A stretch of 64,000 bases of DNA, taken from assembly GCF_042685645.1 (NCBI RefSeq), contig NZ_JBHUNX010000001.1, positions 186,001-250,000 of the forward strand. Reading direction: 5' to 3'. The translations under genes were made by a program, and so were the position numbers. Shown here piece after piece: positions 12,201-18,859 of this stretch. A model generated the notes under the pieces. It was given only the letters and a program-made list of their open reading frames with translations, made no database searches and was not told where the DNA came from. Numbering within the stretch: position 1 is the stretch's first letter; every line of letters begins with the position of its first letter. The DNA is from Salininema proteolyticum (GTDB lineage Bacteria; Actinomycetota; Actinomycetes; Mycobacteriales; Micromonosporaceae).

Positions 12201-12622
12201 TCGGCCGGACCATCCTGGAGGGAATGGCCTCCGGACTGCCGTGTGTCGTTGCCCCGGAATTCACCGAATTGTTCGGGCCGGGCGCTATCGTCTGCGAACC
12301 AGAGGAGGTTCGCGACGTGCTCGAGAAGTTGAGGAACGACGAGGAATACTACCGCGAGGCATCGCGGCGCGCGCTCGACCACGTGCGCCGGAGCTTCAGC
12401 ACAGAGGCCTATGTGGACCGGGTCGGCCGCCTGCATCCGAGCCTGGGCGCGAAGATGCGCGCCCGATCGGAGGCCGGTGCGGACACCGGTGCCGCGTCCG
12501 CTCCGGGAGACGGCGCGGGAGGCCGTGCGGACGGCGAGCGCGCGGAACCGGCCGCCGAAGACGGCGCCGACGGGCCGGGACCGGCACGCGAGCCGGGGTC
12601 GGGGGAGAGGGCCGAACGGTGA
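9230..12622 (+). CDS. Bifunctional glycosyltransferase (GT2-GT4 fusion)
   Basis: About 1130 aa. After an N-terminal region of ~200 residues comes a GT-A/GT2 domain starting ISIIMSCYRPD (about 200), with VVVDDCSG and the metal-binding stretch GLDSDDW (about 284). A basic linker follows. The C-terminal domain is GT-B/GT4-like, with VLFVSNFCMPGG (about 720) and the family motif EAFGRTILEGMASG (about 990). A ~60-residue Ala/Gly/Glu-rich tail ends it. GTG 9230 is favoured: it has GGAAG upstream, and a -10 TAGTCT lies at 9162-9167, which would put the earlier GTG 9158 before the transcript. The stop overlaps the next GT gene by 4 nt. Likely builds a surface glycan; donors and acceptor unknown. Confidence 0.85.
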   Translation: MKATRTPGPDAPSVWEDAPPEADAALNAVADRLTGPDAIDATAANALATRSRIGRHALAIAARRGRRRAELQLARVLAVQPLAEGDRRAARDLFERGEIPDDAGLRETYARLIAETAPDDLGGVRLTAETAAALDLKDAVNGGGDVVASLEACTGWTGMSLGGESGEAASDGTLGSRKEPGGLDGLRGPALDPVKSGPLISIIMSCYRPDRHIATAVRSVIAQSWQRWELVVVDDCSGPEHDGVLSEIAGLDDRVRVLRQPYNLGTYAARNRALDEVRGSLVTGLDSDDWAHPSWLADQAAPLLDDPELMMTMSRAVRLGSDLAPFVAPGLKLFEHRSTSAMFRRDPVRERIGYYDWVRKGADSEFRLRIQKRFGAKRTVRLDAVHTVLRVSGQSLSAGEIAPGWLHPSRKAYESAFSHWQQFRRGRSRLARNVWPRPFYAPTVLLDPLAAQEFDEVYIADWSEDAPLRSGLMDRAVGSARRGRRVALAHYPDWTNPVASRRYAKPVLETALREGLEWADPAASTDADWFAADEATALFLSVEHGKKAAAPPGLEVREPHEGPGVKASLPAPVRKVGGRLKRVPAKAGGIARRAAVAGTTWLPGRARRKWGSARHDLEFWRQRLYGGFSRTAGEELRKIAENPALRYGLRKRAAQMLDEFYTGERGKHRRGGGVRDRDREDGRAGDGHRADAGQSQNPPSGPGGAISRGVLTPPHRREIDVLFVSNFCMPGGTSTSNAAEMRALADAGLTVGLLHHPVYDWRISRDFNPKIRALLDEGAVEEVAVDEPLRVGLQIVRFPRVMAHPLEDRPDIEADDTVLVVNQAPYEYYADRGKVLTWDPSPVFNGLTDWAGAHRWFLQGPQIRRALEADHARETAAMPVDDEYWYGFVDVEDWRREGRRAGGGAFRIGRHARDAAGKWPQRPETLLAAYPDDEGIEVRVLGGAAAAAKVIGGDLPDNWTVEEFGSRGAREFLHDLDALVFFRAETGTEAFGRTILEGMASGLPCVVAPEFTELFGPGAIVCEPEEVRDVLEKLRNDEEYYREASRRALDHVRRSFSTEAYVDRVGRLHPSLGAKMRARSEAGADTGAASAPGDGAGGRADGERAEPAAEDGADGPGPAREPGSGERAER

Positions 12623-13977
12623 TCCGCCGCCTCGCCGGAAGACTGCCCGCCCTGAGCCGCGGTTCGTGGGCGACGCCGCTCCTCTCCCGACGTGGAGCGA
12701 CGACCCTCCGCCGCGCTGAGAACCTCCTGTTCCACGGCTGGTCGCAAGAGGGCCTCGCCCTCCTTGCCGGAGTGGAGCGCAACGGCGGCCGAGCGGCCCG
12801 CCTGTCCGCCCTGAACCTCAAGAACCGCTGGAGCGCCTGGCGGCGCACCTGGACCGCGCGCACTCTGAAAGCCGACGTCGCCATAGTCAGCCACCTCGCC
12901 CTGCCCGGCGGAAACGCCTCCGCAGTGGCAGAGGAGGTCCGCGCCCTGAAGGCGGCCGGCAAGACTGTTGTCCTCGTCCACCACCCCGTCCGGACCTGGA
13001 ACATCACGAGGGCGCTGAACCCCAAGATCGCCGACCTCCTCGACGGGGAGTCCGCCGTCCTGGCCGGACCGGGCGACGCCGTCGAGTGCGGGCTGGCCGT
13101 CCTGCGCCTGCCCACGGTCTTCATGCGCCCCATGGAGGACCTGCCCGAGATCACCGCCCGCAGAACGGTGCTGGTCGTCAACCAGACCCCGTTCAAGTAC
13201 TACGAGGGCGACCGGGGCGTCGACAAGGCCTGGGACGTGGCGACCGTCCGGGAGAACGTCCAGCGGCTATTCGGCGACCACACGTGGCTCCCGGTCGGAC
13301 CCGTCGTGCGCGAGGCCCTGTCCGATCACCACTCGACGGCAATGTCCGAAATGGATCTATCGGGCGACTACTGGTACGAGGTCCTGGACCTCGCGAGGTG
13401 GCGGGCCAAGGCGATCGACGGAGAGGCCGCCCCGACCTCCCGGCCGATAGTCATCGGCCGCCACTCCCGCGACCACGAACTGAAATGGCCGCACGGCCGC
13501 GACCTGGCCGACGCCTACCCCGCCGGCCGGACGACCGAAGTCCGGGTCCTCGGCGGATCGAACGTCCCCCGTAAACGTCTCGGCGGCCTCCCGGAGACCT
13601 GGACCGACCTGCCCTTCGGAAGCACGGACGTCCAAGAGTTCCTCCACTCCCTGGACGTCTATGTCTACTTCATCGACCCCGCCGCCCAAGAGGCCTTCGG
13701 CTACGCCCCCATGGAGGCCATGGCCGCCGGCGTCCCGGTGGTCTGCGACCGGCGGCTCGAACCGCTCTTCGGGGAAGCGGCCGTCTACTGTGAACCATCC
13801 GAGGTAGAGGGTACGGTGCGGGCACTCGCACAGTCTCCCGCGCGGTGGCGCGCCCAAGCCCAACGCGCGCGCGACGCAGTGCGCCAACGATTCTCGCACG
13901 AAGCCCTGATCCGGCGCGTGGACGACCTGGTCGCGGCCGGAAAACCGCGGCGGAGAGGCGACTACGCAACGCGATGA
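12619..13977 (+). CDS. GT4-type glycosyltransferase
   Basis: 452 aa. GTG 12619 overlaps the stop of the upstream gene (GTGA), so the two are co-translated. A basic N-terminal region is followed by DVAIVSHLALPGG (about 87), LVHHPVRTW, LNPKIADLL and VLVVNQTPFKYY, and a C-terminal EAFGYAPMEAMAAGVP motif (about 358) typical of retaining GT4 enzymes. It is clearly related to the C-terminal half of the upstream fusion protein and to the genes at 59311 and 60720, which share the same HHP, LNPKI and VVNQ.P landmarks. Cytoplasmic or membrane-associated. Substrate unknown. Confidence 0.85.
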   Translation: MIRRLAGRLPALSRGSWATPLLSRRGATTLRRAENLLFHGWSQEGLALLAGVERNGGRAARLSALNLKNRWSAWRRTWTARTLKADVAIVSHLALPGGNASAVAEEVRALKAAGKTVVLVHHPVRTWNITRALNPKIADLLDGESAVLAGPGDAVECGLAVLRLPTVFMRPMEDLPEITARRTVLVVNQTPFKYYEGDRGVDKAWDVATVRENVQRLFGDHTWLPVGPVVREALSDHHSTAMSEMDLSGDYWYEVLDLARWRAKAIDGEAAPTSRPIVIGRHSRDHELKWPHGRDLADAYPAGRTTEVRVLGGSNVPRKRLGGLPETWTDLPFGSTDVQEFLHSLDVYVYFIDPAAQEAFGYAPMEAMAAGVPVVCDRRLEPLFGEAAVYCEPSEVEGTVRALAQSPARWRAQAQRARDAVRQRFSHEALIRRVDDLVAAGKPRRRGDYATR

Positions 13978-14028
13978 CGACACCGCCCGCTGAATACGCA
14001 GGGCTTCTCGGTTTTTCACGTCACCCCA

Positions 14029-14058
14029 TTGACGGGTTTTCCACGCTGCCGCTACAGT
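14029..14058 (+). promoter_or_regulatory. Promoter of DUF4272 gene
   Basis: TTGACG (14029-14034) and TACAGT (14053-14058) with an 18-bp spacer, about 70 nt before the leader's AGGGGG ribosome binding site. Confidence 0.6.
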
Positions 14059-14140
14059 CGAGTAATAACCCCGACTGTGGCGCATACCGCAACTGACCAC
14101 GGACGGGCACTCCAACCACCTCGATGTGCCAGGGGGCCCC

Positions 14141-14803
14141 ATGACCTCACTCGCCGTGAGCCCGCACACCATGCGGCAGACGACTGTCAGTCTACTCCGA
14201 AACTACGGGCTCACCGTCCCCAACCAGTTCCAGTTGCTCTTCCCCCAAGGCACCGTCCCCCGGGTCCGCAACAGCCACGAGATCGAGTCCCGCCTCGCCA
14301 TCCTCAACGTCATCCAGGCCCGCGTCTTCAACATGCCCGAAGACCTCGCCATGCGCTGGCTGCTCGACGCCCACATCCTCGACCACCTCGTCCCCGCCGA
14401 GTGGGGCTTCATCGCCTGCGGCCGAGGCGACCGCATGCGCTACGCCGAACAGTGCGAGAGCCTCTACGCGCTCGCGTGGGTCCTGGGGCTCGTCGAGCAC
14501 CTCGACCCGAGAAGGCCGTGCGAGGAGAACTTCCCGGCCCTGCTGCCGGACCTGCGGACCCCCGAGCCCTTCGCCGACTGGCGCTCCCGCCAGCTCCACG
14601 CCACCCGGGGCCCGGCGGACATCGCCGAGATGCTCGACCTCTACTTCTGCCTCGACTGGCTGTGCGAACAGGCCTACCAGACGGGGGTCAACCCGCCCGC
14701 CGGACTGGACGACTCGCTCGTCTGGCACCGCCGCTGGGTCCTGGAGTGGGTGGTCACCTTCGACGGCGAAGAGGCCCCCATGTGGGACCAGGTCAAACTC
14801 TAG
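14141..14803 (+). CDS. DUF4272 domain protein
   Basis: 220 aa, soluble. The middle and C-terminal parts (QCESLYALAWVLGLV, DLYFCLDWLCEQA, RRWVLEWVVTF, ending WDQVKL) match my recollection of the DUF4272 family, whose function is unknown. ATG 14141 is chosen over GTG 14126 because AGGGGG lies just upstream of it. It has its own sigma70-like promoter and stands alone between the glycosyltransferase pair and adenosine deaminase. Confidence 0.65.
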   Translation: MTSLAVSPHTMRQTTVSLLRNYGLTVPNQFQLLFPQGTVPRVRNSHEIESRLAILNVIQARVFNMPEDLAMRWLLDAHILDHLVPAEWGFIACGRGDRMRYAEQCESLYALAWVLGLVEHLDPRRPCEENFPALLPDLRTPEPFADWRSRQLHATRGPADIAEMLDLYFCLDWLCEQAYQTGVNPPAGLDDSLVWHRRWVLEWVVTFDGEEAPMWDQVKL

Positions 14804-14883
14804 GACGGCCGCGCTCGGGCGGAACCCGCGTCCCACGGCGCGCGACGGCCCTCGGGCGCACGTGAGTCATCCCATGATTCGTT

Positions 14884-14889
14884 TAAACT
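14884..14889 (+). promoter_or_regulatory. -10 of leaderless add transcript
   Basis: TAAACT followed by exactly 6 nt and GTG 14896. Same geometry as five other genes in the window. Confidence 0.55.
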
Positions 14890-14895
14890 GACGGT

Positions 14896-15993
14896 GTGAC
14901 AGCTCAAGAGAAGAATCCGCAAGAGATCACCCTGGCCGACATCCAGCAGGCTCCCAAGGTGCTCCTGCACGACCACCTCGACGGCGGTCTGCGCCCGCAC
15001 ACCATCGTCGAACTGGCCGACGCCATCGGCCACGAACTGCCCGAGCACGAGCCGAAGGACCTCGCCAGGTGGTTCGCCGAATCGGCCGACTCCGGATCCC
15101 TGGAGCGGTATCTGGAGACCTTCGCGCACACCTGCGCCGTCATGCAGACCGCCGACGCCCTCAAGCGCGTCGCCTCCGAGGCCGCGCAGGACCTCGCCGC
15201 CGACGGCGTCGTCTACGCCGAGATCCGCTACGCACCCGAGCAGCACCAGCAGAACGGCCTGAGCCTCGACGAGGTCGTCGAGGCCGTCCAGGCCGGCTTC
15301 GCCGAGGGCGAGCGCCTGGCCGCCGAGGCCGGGCACACCATCCGCATCGGCACCCTGCTGGACGCCATGCGCCACGCCGACCGCTCCATGGAGATCGCCG
15401 AACTGGCCGTGAACCACCGCGACCGCGGCGTGGTCGGCTTCGACATCGCCGGAGGAGAACTGGGCAACCCGCCGGAGAAGCACCTGGAGGCCTTCCAGTA
15501 CCTCAAGCGCGAGTCGATGCCGTTCACCATCCACGCCGGCGAGGCCGACGGACTCCCCTCCATCTGGGGCGCCGTCCAGCGCTGCGGCTGCAACCGCATC
15601 GGCCACGGCATCCGCATCCTCGACGACATCGAGGTCGTCAACGGCGAGCTGAACCTGGGCGACCTGGCCGACTACATCCGCGACCAGCGCATCGCCCTGG
15701 AGCTCTGCCCGTCGTCGAACGTGCAGACCGGCGCGGCCGAGAGCGTCGAGACCCACGGCATCGGGGAGCTCGACCGCCTGGGCTTCCGCACCACGGTCAA
15801 CACCGACAACCGCCTCATGTCGAACACGACCCTCTCGCGCGAGTTCCACCTCGTCGCCACGGCCAACGGCTGGGGCTGGGAGGACATCGAGCGCCAGGTC
15901 GTCAACGCGGTCAAGGCGACCTTCCTGCACCACCCGGACAAGGTGGAGCTGCTGCGCGAGGTCGTCGTCCCCTTCTTCGACGCGAAGAAGTAG
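14896..15993 (+). CDS. add: Adenosine deaminase
   Basis: 365 aa, metal-dependent (beta/alpha)8 hydrolase that converts adenosine or deoxyadenosine to inosine in purine salvage. Zinc ligands sit in HDHLDGG (His25, His27). HAGEADG carries the catalytic Glu region, and RIGHGIRI and NTDNRLMS are the other family landmarks. HDHLDGGLRP is the usual form in actinobacterial Add proteins. GTG 14896 lies 6 nt after a -10, so the mRNA is likely leaderless. The gene is next to another amidohydrolase and MenG. Some COG1816 enzymes deaminate aminodeoxyfutalosine instead, so that role is an alternative, though the motif set favours true adenosine deaminase. Confidence 0.9.
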   Translation: MTAQEKNPQEITLADIQQAPKVLLHDHLDGGLRPHTIVELADAIGHELPEHEPKDLARWFAESADSGSLERYLETFAHTCAVMQTADALKRVASEAAQDLAADGVVYAEIRYAPEQHQQNGLSLDEVVEAVQAGFAEGERLAAEAGHTIRIGTLLDAMRHADRSMEIAELAVNHRDRGVVGFDIAGGELGNPPEKHLEAFQYLKRESMPFTIHAGEADGLPSIWGAVQRCGCNRIGHGIRILDDIEVVNGELNLGDLADYIRDQRIALELCPSSNVQTGAAESVETHGIGELDRLGFRTTVNTDNRLMSNTTLSREFHLVATANGWGWEDIERQVVNAVKATFLHHPDKVELLREVVVPFFDAKK

Positions 15994-16006
15994 AGGCGCC
16001 GAGGGA

Positions 16007-16043
16007 GCGGGCCGCCCACGGGCACCGGACGCGGGCGGCCCGC
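16007..16043 (+). terminator. Terminator after add
   Basis: Perfect 11-bp stem (16007-16017 with 16033-16043) 13 bp past the stop, followed by ATTCGTTCT. Confidence 0.75.
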
Positions 16044-16069
16044 ATTCGTTCTCTGCGCACTTGTGCACT

Positions 16070-16154
16070 GCGGCCCGCTCCCGCGCTCTCCACGGTCCGC
16101 ACCCCGTTCTCCGCGGCCCGCTCCCGTTCTCTGTGGTCCGCACCCGCGCTCTCC
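16070..16154 (+). repeat. Two-copy tandem repeat, ~42 bp
   Basis: Unit 1 (16070-16112) and unit 2 (16113-16154) both begin GCGGCCCGCTCCCG and contain GGTCCGCACCC, with small changes between copies. It lies between add and the amidohydrolase gene. No coding capacity is evident. Confidence 0.55.
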
Positions 16155-16225
16155 GTTCGAGACGACCGAGGTGACGCGGTGTGTCGCCGGCGTCTCCGAG
16201 CGTTCTCTGGGCACCGGCGCGGGAG

Positions 16226-16231
16226 TAGTCT
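16226..16231 (+). promoter_or_regulatory. -10 of leaderless amidohydrolase transcript
   Basis: TAGTCT, 6 nt, then ATG 16238. Confidence 0.55.
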
Positions 16232-16237
16232 GGTGCC

Positions 16238-17482
16238 ATGCATATTTTCACCGCTCCCACCGTCGTGCCGGTAGGTTCCGAGCCGATCTCCGACGGCGCC
16301 GTCGCAGTCGGGGACGACGGACTGATCGCGTACGTCGGCCCCTCCTCGGAGGCCCCGGAGGGCGAGACCACCCGCTTCGACGGCGTCCTCACCCCGGGCC
16401 TGGTGAACGCCCACACCCACCTCTGCTACAGCGCCTACACCGAGATGTACACCTCGGACAAGGAGTTCTTCGAGTGGATCCAGCAGTTCGCGATCCGCAA
16501 CCCCGCCATGACCGACGGGGAATGGGCCGCCGCTGCCCGCGCCGGCGCCGAGGAGTCGCTGCGCAACGGCACCACGGCCGTCGCCGACGTGGTGACCCCC
16601 GCGGCGGCGTTCCCCGCCCTGCTGGACACCCCGCTGACCGGGACCCTCTACTGGGAGGCGTGCTTCCAGGACTCCGCCACCTGGGAGGACAACCGCGCCG
16701 CCTGGCGCGACGTCCTCATGGAGACCCGCGCCAAGAACCACAGCGAGGACCTCTCCATAGGCGTCAGCCCCCACACCCTCTACACCCTGTCCACCGCCGT
16801 GGGCGTCTCGGTGGCCGAACTGGCCCGGACACTCGACGTGCGCCTGCACCCGCACCTGGCCGAGACCAAGCACGAGGACATGTTCGTGCGCCGCGGGGCG
16901 GGCCCGTTCGCCTTCATGACCCGCCGCGCCGGACTGTCGATGGACCTGACCGAGTCGCGCGGCGCCGACCACTCCCCGGCCGCCCAGGCGGGGAAGCTCA
17001 ACTGGCTGGGTGCCGACTCCCATGTCGCCCACGGCGTCCACCTCGACGCCGAGGACCGCGCGCTGCTGCGCGAACAGGGCACGGCGACCGCGCTGTGCAT
17101 CCGCTCCAACCAGCGCCTCGAAGCGGGAGAACCGCCCGTCGCCGCCTACCGTGCCGAAGGCGGCCCGGTGGCCGTCGGCACGGACTCGCGCGCCTCCTCG
17201 CCCGACCTGGACGTGGCGGGGGAGTGGCCGGAGCTGCGCAAGGCCGCGCTGTCGCAGGGCGACTCCGGTGAGGGCCTGGACCGCTGGATCATCGAGGCCT
17301 CCACCGCGGGCGGGGCCACAGCGCTGGGCCGCAAGGACATCGGCTCCCTCGAAGTCGGGCGCCGGGGAGACCTGGCCCACTTCGCCGTCGACGCGGGCGA
17401 CGACCCCTACGCCGCGCTCGTGTCAGCGGCGGCCGGCAACTGCACCGCGACCGTCGTCAAGGGGCGCCTCCTCGACCGCTAG
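16238..17482 (+). CDS. Amidohydrolase / deaminase, COG0402 type
   Basis: 414 aa, metal-dependent hydrolase of the TRZ/ATZ - guanine deaminase group. The N-terminal beta-strand domain ends in LTPGLVNAHTHL (His59 and His61 as metal ligands). The barrel shows HLAETKHE, VAHGVHLD and GTDSRASSPDLD, the last with the catalytic Asp. The C-terminal dihydroorotase-like segment reads IGSLEVGRRGDLAHF. By family it deaminates or dechlorinates N-heterocycles. The order add - this gene - menG suggests it could be an aminodeoxyfutalosine deaminase (MqnX-like) for menaquinone synthesis, since a COG0402 enzyme is known to do this. Alternatives are a guanine or S-adenosylhomocysteine/methylthioadenosine deaminase. 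The mRNA is probably leaderless. Confidence 0.8.
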   Translation: MHIFTAPTVVPVGSEPISDGAVAVGDDGLIAYVGPSSEAPEGETTRFDGVLTPGLVNAHTHLCYSAYTEMYTSDKEFFEWIQQFAIRNPAMTDGEWAAAARAGAEESLRNGTTAVADVVTPAAAFPALLDTPLTGTLYWEACFQDSATWEDNRAAWRDVLMETRAKNHSEDLSIGVSPHTLYTLSTAVGVSVAELARTLDVRLHPHLAETKHEDMFVRRGAGPFAFMTRRAGLSMDLTESRGADHSPAAQAGKLNWLGADSHVAHGVHLDAEDRALLREQGTATALCIRSNQRLEAGEPPVAAYRAEGGPVAVGTDSRASSPDLDVAGEWPELRKAALSQGDSGEGLDRWIIEASTAGGATALGRKDIGSLEVGRRGDLAHFAVDAGDDPYAALVSAAAGNCTATVVKGRLLDR

Positions 17483-17504
17483 GCCGGGACGCCGACTGGA
17501 CGCG

Positions 17505-17538
17505 AACCGGGGACTTCCCTTCGGGGAGGGCCCCGGTT
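17505..17538 (+). terminator. Terminator after amidohydrolase gene
   Basis: AACCGGGG (17505-17512) pairs with CCCCGGTT (17531-17538), with extra inner pairing, followed by CCTTCGT. Confidence 0.65.
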
Positions 17539-17817
17539 CCTTCGTATCCGCAGGTGGACACGACCATCAGTGGATCGCGAGGAATTCCCTCGAACGGGAG
17601 TGGCGCCGACAACCGTGTGTCCGCGGGCACCGGAAGTCTATCGCTTTGATTACGCACGATAACGGTTCGGAATCATCGATAGACCACGCGGATTTCAGCG
17701 GGCATGATGGAACCACAGCGAACAACCGAATAGACCTACTGGTGGACCGCGGTCTCGAACCATGGAGATCCCCCTGTCCCGCACTCCCCCGGGAGACCCC
17801 GGTCCGCCAACCCCTTG

Positions 17818-17853
17818 ATCCGCCGGCGCCCACAAGACTGGGCTCCGGCGGAT
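17818..17853 (+). terminator. Terminator-like hairpin in menG leader
   Basis: 15-bp stem with one mismatch (17818-17832 with 17839-17853), 6-nt loop, followed by GCTTTT. It sits 32 bp upstream of menG with no gene ending before it, so attenuation or an upstream small RNA are the possible readings. Confidence 0.6.
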
Positions 17854-17884
17854 GCTTTTCCACGGCGTATGCGACGCTTGAGTC

Positions 17885-18595
17885 GTGACCGAACCACGAC
17901 AGCACCAGGCCGACGCCCCCACCGTCGACGACAAGGCCCCGGGACGAGTGGCCGCCATGTTCGACCGGGTCGCGCCGAAGTACGACCGCACGAACACCAT
18001 CGCCTTCGCCGGCCAGGACAAGCGCTGGAGAAGGACCACCCGCGAGGCCCTCAGCCTCCAACCCGGAGAGCGCTGCCTCGACCTCGGCGCCGGGACCGGC
18101 GTCTCCACCGAAGAGCTCGCCAAGTCCGGGGCCGACGTCATCGGCGTCGACATCTCCCTGGGCATGATGCAGGAGCGCGGCGACCGCAAGGCCCCCCTGG
18201 TCGCGGCCGACGCCGCCGAACTCCCCTTCGGCGACAACACCTTCAACGCCGTCACCGGCATGTTCTTCATCCGCAACGTCGCCGACTCCGACGCCGTCCT
18301 CGCCGAGATCCACCGCGTCCTCCAGCCCGGCGGACGACTCGTCCTCCTCGAGGTCTCCACCCCCGTGTGGGCCCCGGTGCGCGTCGGCTTCCGCACCTTC
18401 GTCAAACACGTCCTCCCGCGCGTGAGCAAGGTCGTCTCCAGCGACCCCGAGGCCTACCGGTACCTGTCCGAGACGACCCTCGAATGGCCCGACCAAGAGG
18501 CCTTCGCCCAGAAGATCATCAAGGCCGGCTACCGGAAGGTCGCCTGGCGCAACCTCGCCGGCGGCTCGGTCGCACTGCACCGCGGCTTCAAATAG
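17885..18595 (+). CDS. menG: Demethylmenaquinone methyltransferase
   Basis: 236 aa, MenG/UbiE family. It catalyses the last step of menaquinone synthesis, SAM-dependent methylation of demethylmenaquinone at the membrane. The UbiE signature FDRVAPKYDRTN (about residues 26-37), motif I LDLGAGTGVS (65-74), and HRVLQPGGRLVLLEVSTP are all present, and the length is normal. GTG 17885 is 6 nt after a weak -10 (GACGCT), so the transcript may be leaderless. It is downstream of an orphan hairpin and the COG0402 amidohydrolase gene, a possible partner in the futalosine route. Confidence 0.9.
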   Translation: MTEPRQHQADAPTVDDKAPGRVAAMFDRVAPKYDRTNTIAFAGQDKRWRRTTREALSLQPGERCLDLGAGTGVSTEELAKSGADVIGVDISLGMMQERGDRKAPLVAADAAELPFGDNTFNAVTGMFFIRNVADSDAVLAEIHRVLQPGGRLVLLEVSTPVWAPVRVGFRTFVKHVLPRVSKVVSSDPEAYRYLSETTLEWPDQEAFAQKIIKAGYRKVAWRNLAGGSVALHRGFK

Positions 18596-18631
18596 CCGAA
18601 CGGCGCGACGAGGACTCCGACGGCGAGGAGC

Positions 18632-18750
18632 CCCGCGCCGAAGCCCATGGGGGTATACCGGCGGGCCGAACGCCCGCGCCGAAGCCTTCGGGTATACCGA
18701 CGGGCCGAACGCCAGCGCCGGAGCCTCTAGGCGGCCCGACCGGTCTAATA
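18632..18750 (+). repeat. Three imperfect tandem repeats, ~40 bp
   Basis: Three units share GCGCCGAAGCC/GCGCCGGAGCC, and the first two also share GGGTATACCG and CGGGCCGAACG. They lie between menG and the coiled-coil gene. No function is visible. Confidence 0.5.
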
Positions 18751-18847
18751 CCCGCGCCGGCGCGCCGGACTGGAACCGCGAGAGCCGCCCCGACGGAGAC
18801 TTGCGCGGCGGCAACGCGGTTCGCCCGGGCGAACCGGACGGCTCGAC

Positions 18848-18853
18848 TATCAT
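18848..18853 (+). promoter_or_regulatory. -10 of leaderless coiled-coil gene
   Basis: TATCAT, 6 nt, then GTG 18860. Confidence 0.55.
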
Positions 18854-18859
18854 GGACGA

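Larger units (their letters stand above)
17483..17884 (+). other. Intergenic region upstream of menG
   Basis: 402 bp with no credible gene. It holds a terminator for the amidohydrolase gene (17505-17538) and a second, strong terminator-like hairpin only 32 bp before the menG start (17818-17853). What the second hairpin terminates is not evident: it may be an attenuator of a menG leader or the end of a small RNA. Confidence 0.5.

Noticed and set aside
16070..16154. Tandem repeat considered as CRISPR
   Set aside because: Only two imperfect units without spacers and no cas genes.
18632..18750. Tandem repeat considered as CRISPR
   Set aside because: Three degenerate adjacent copies without spacers.
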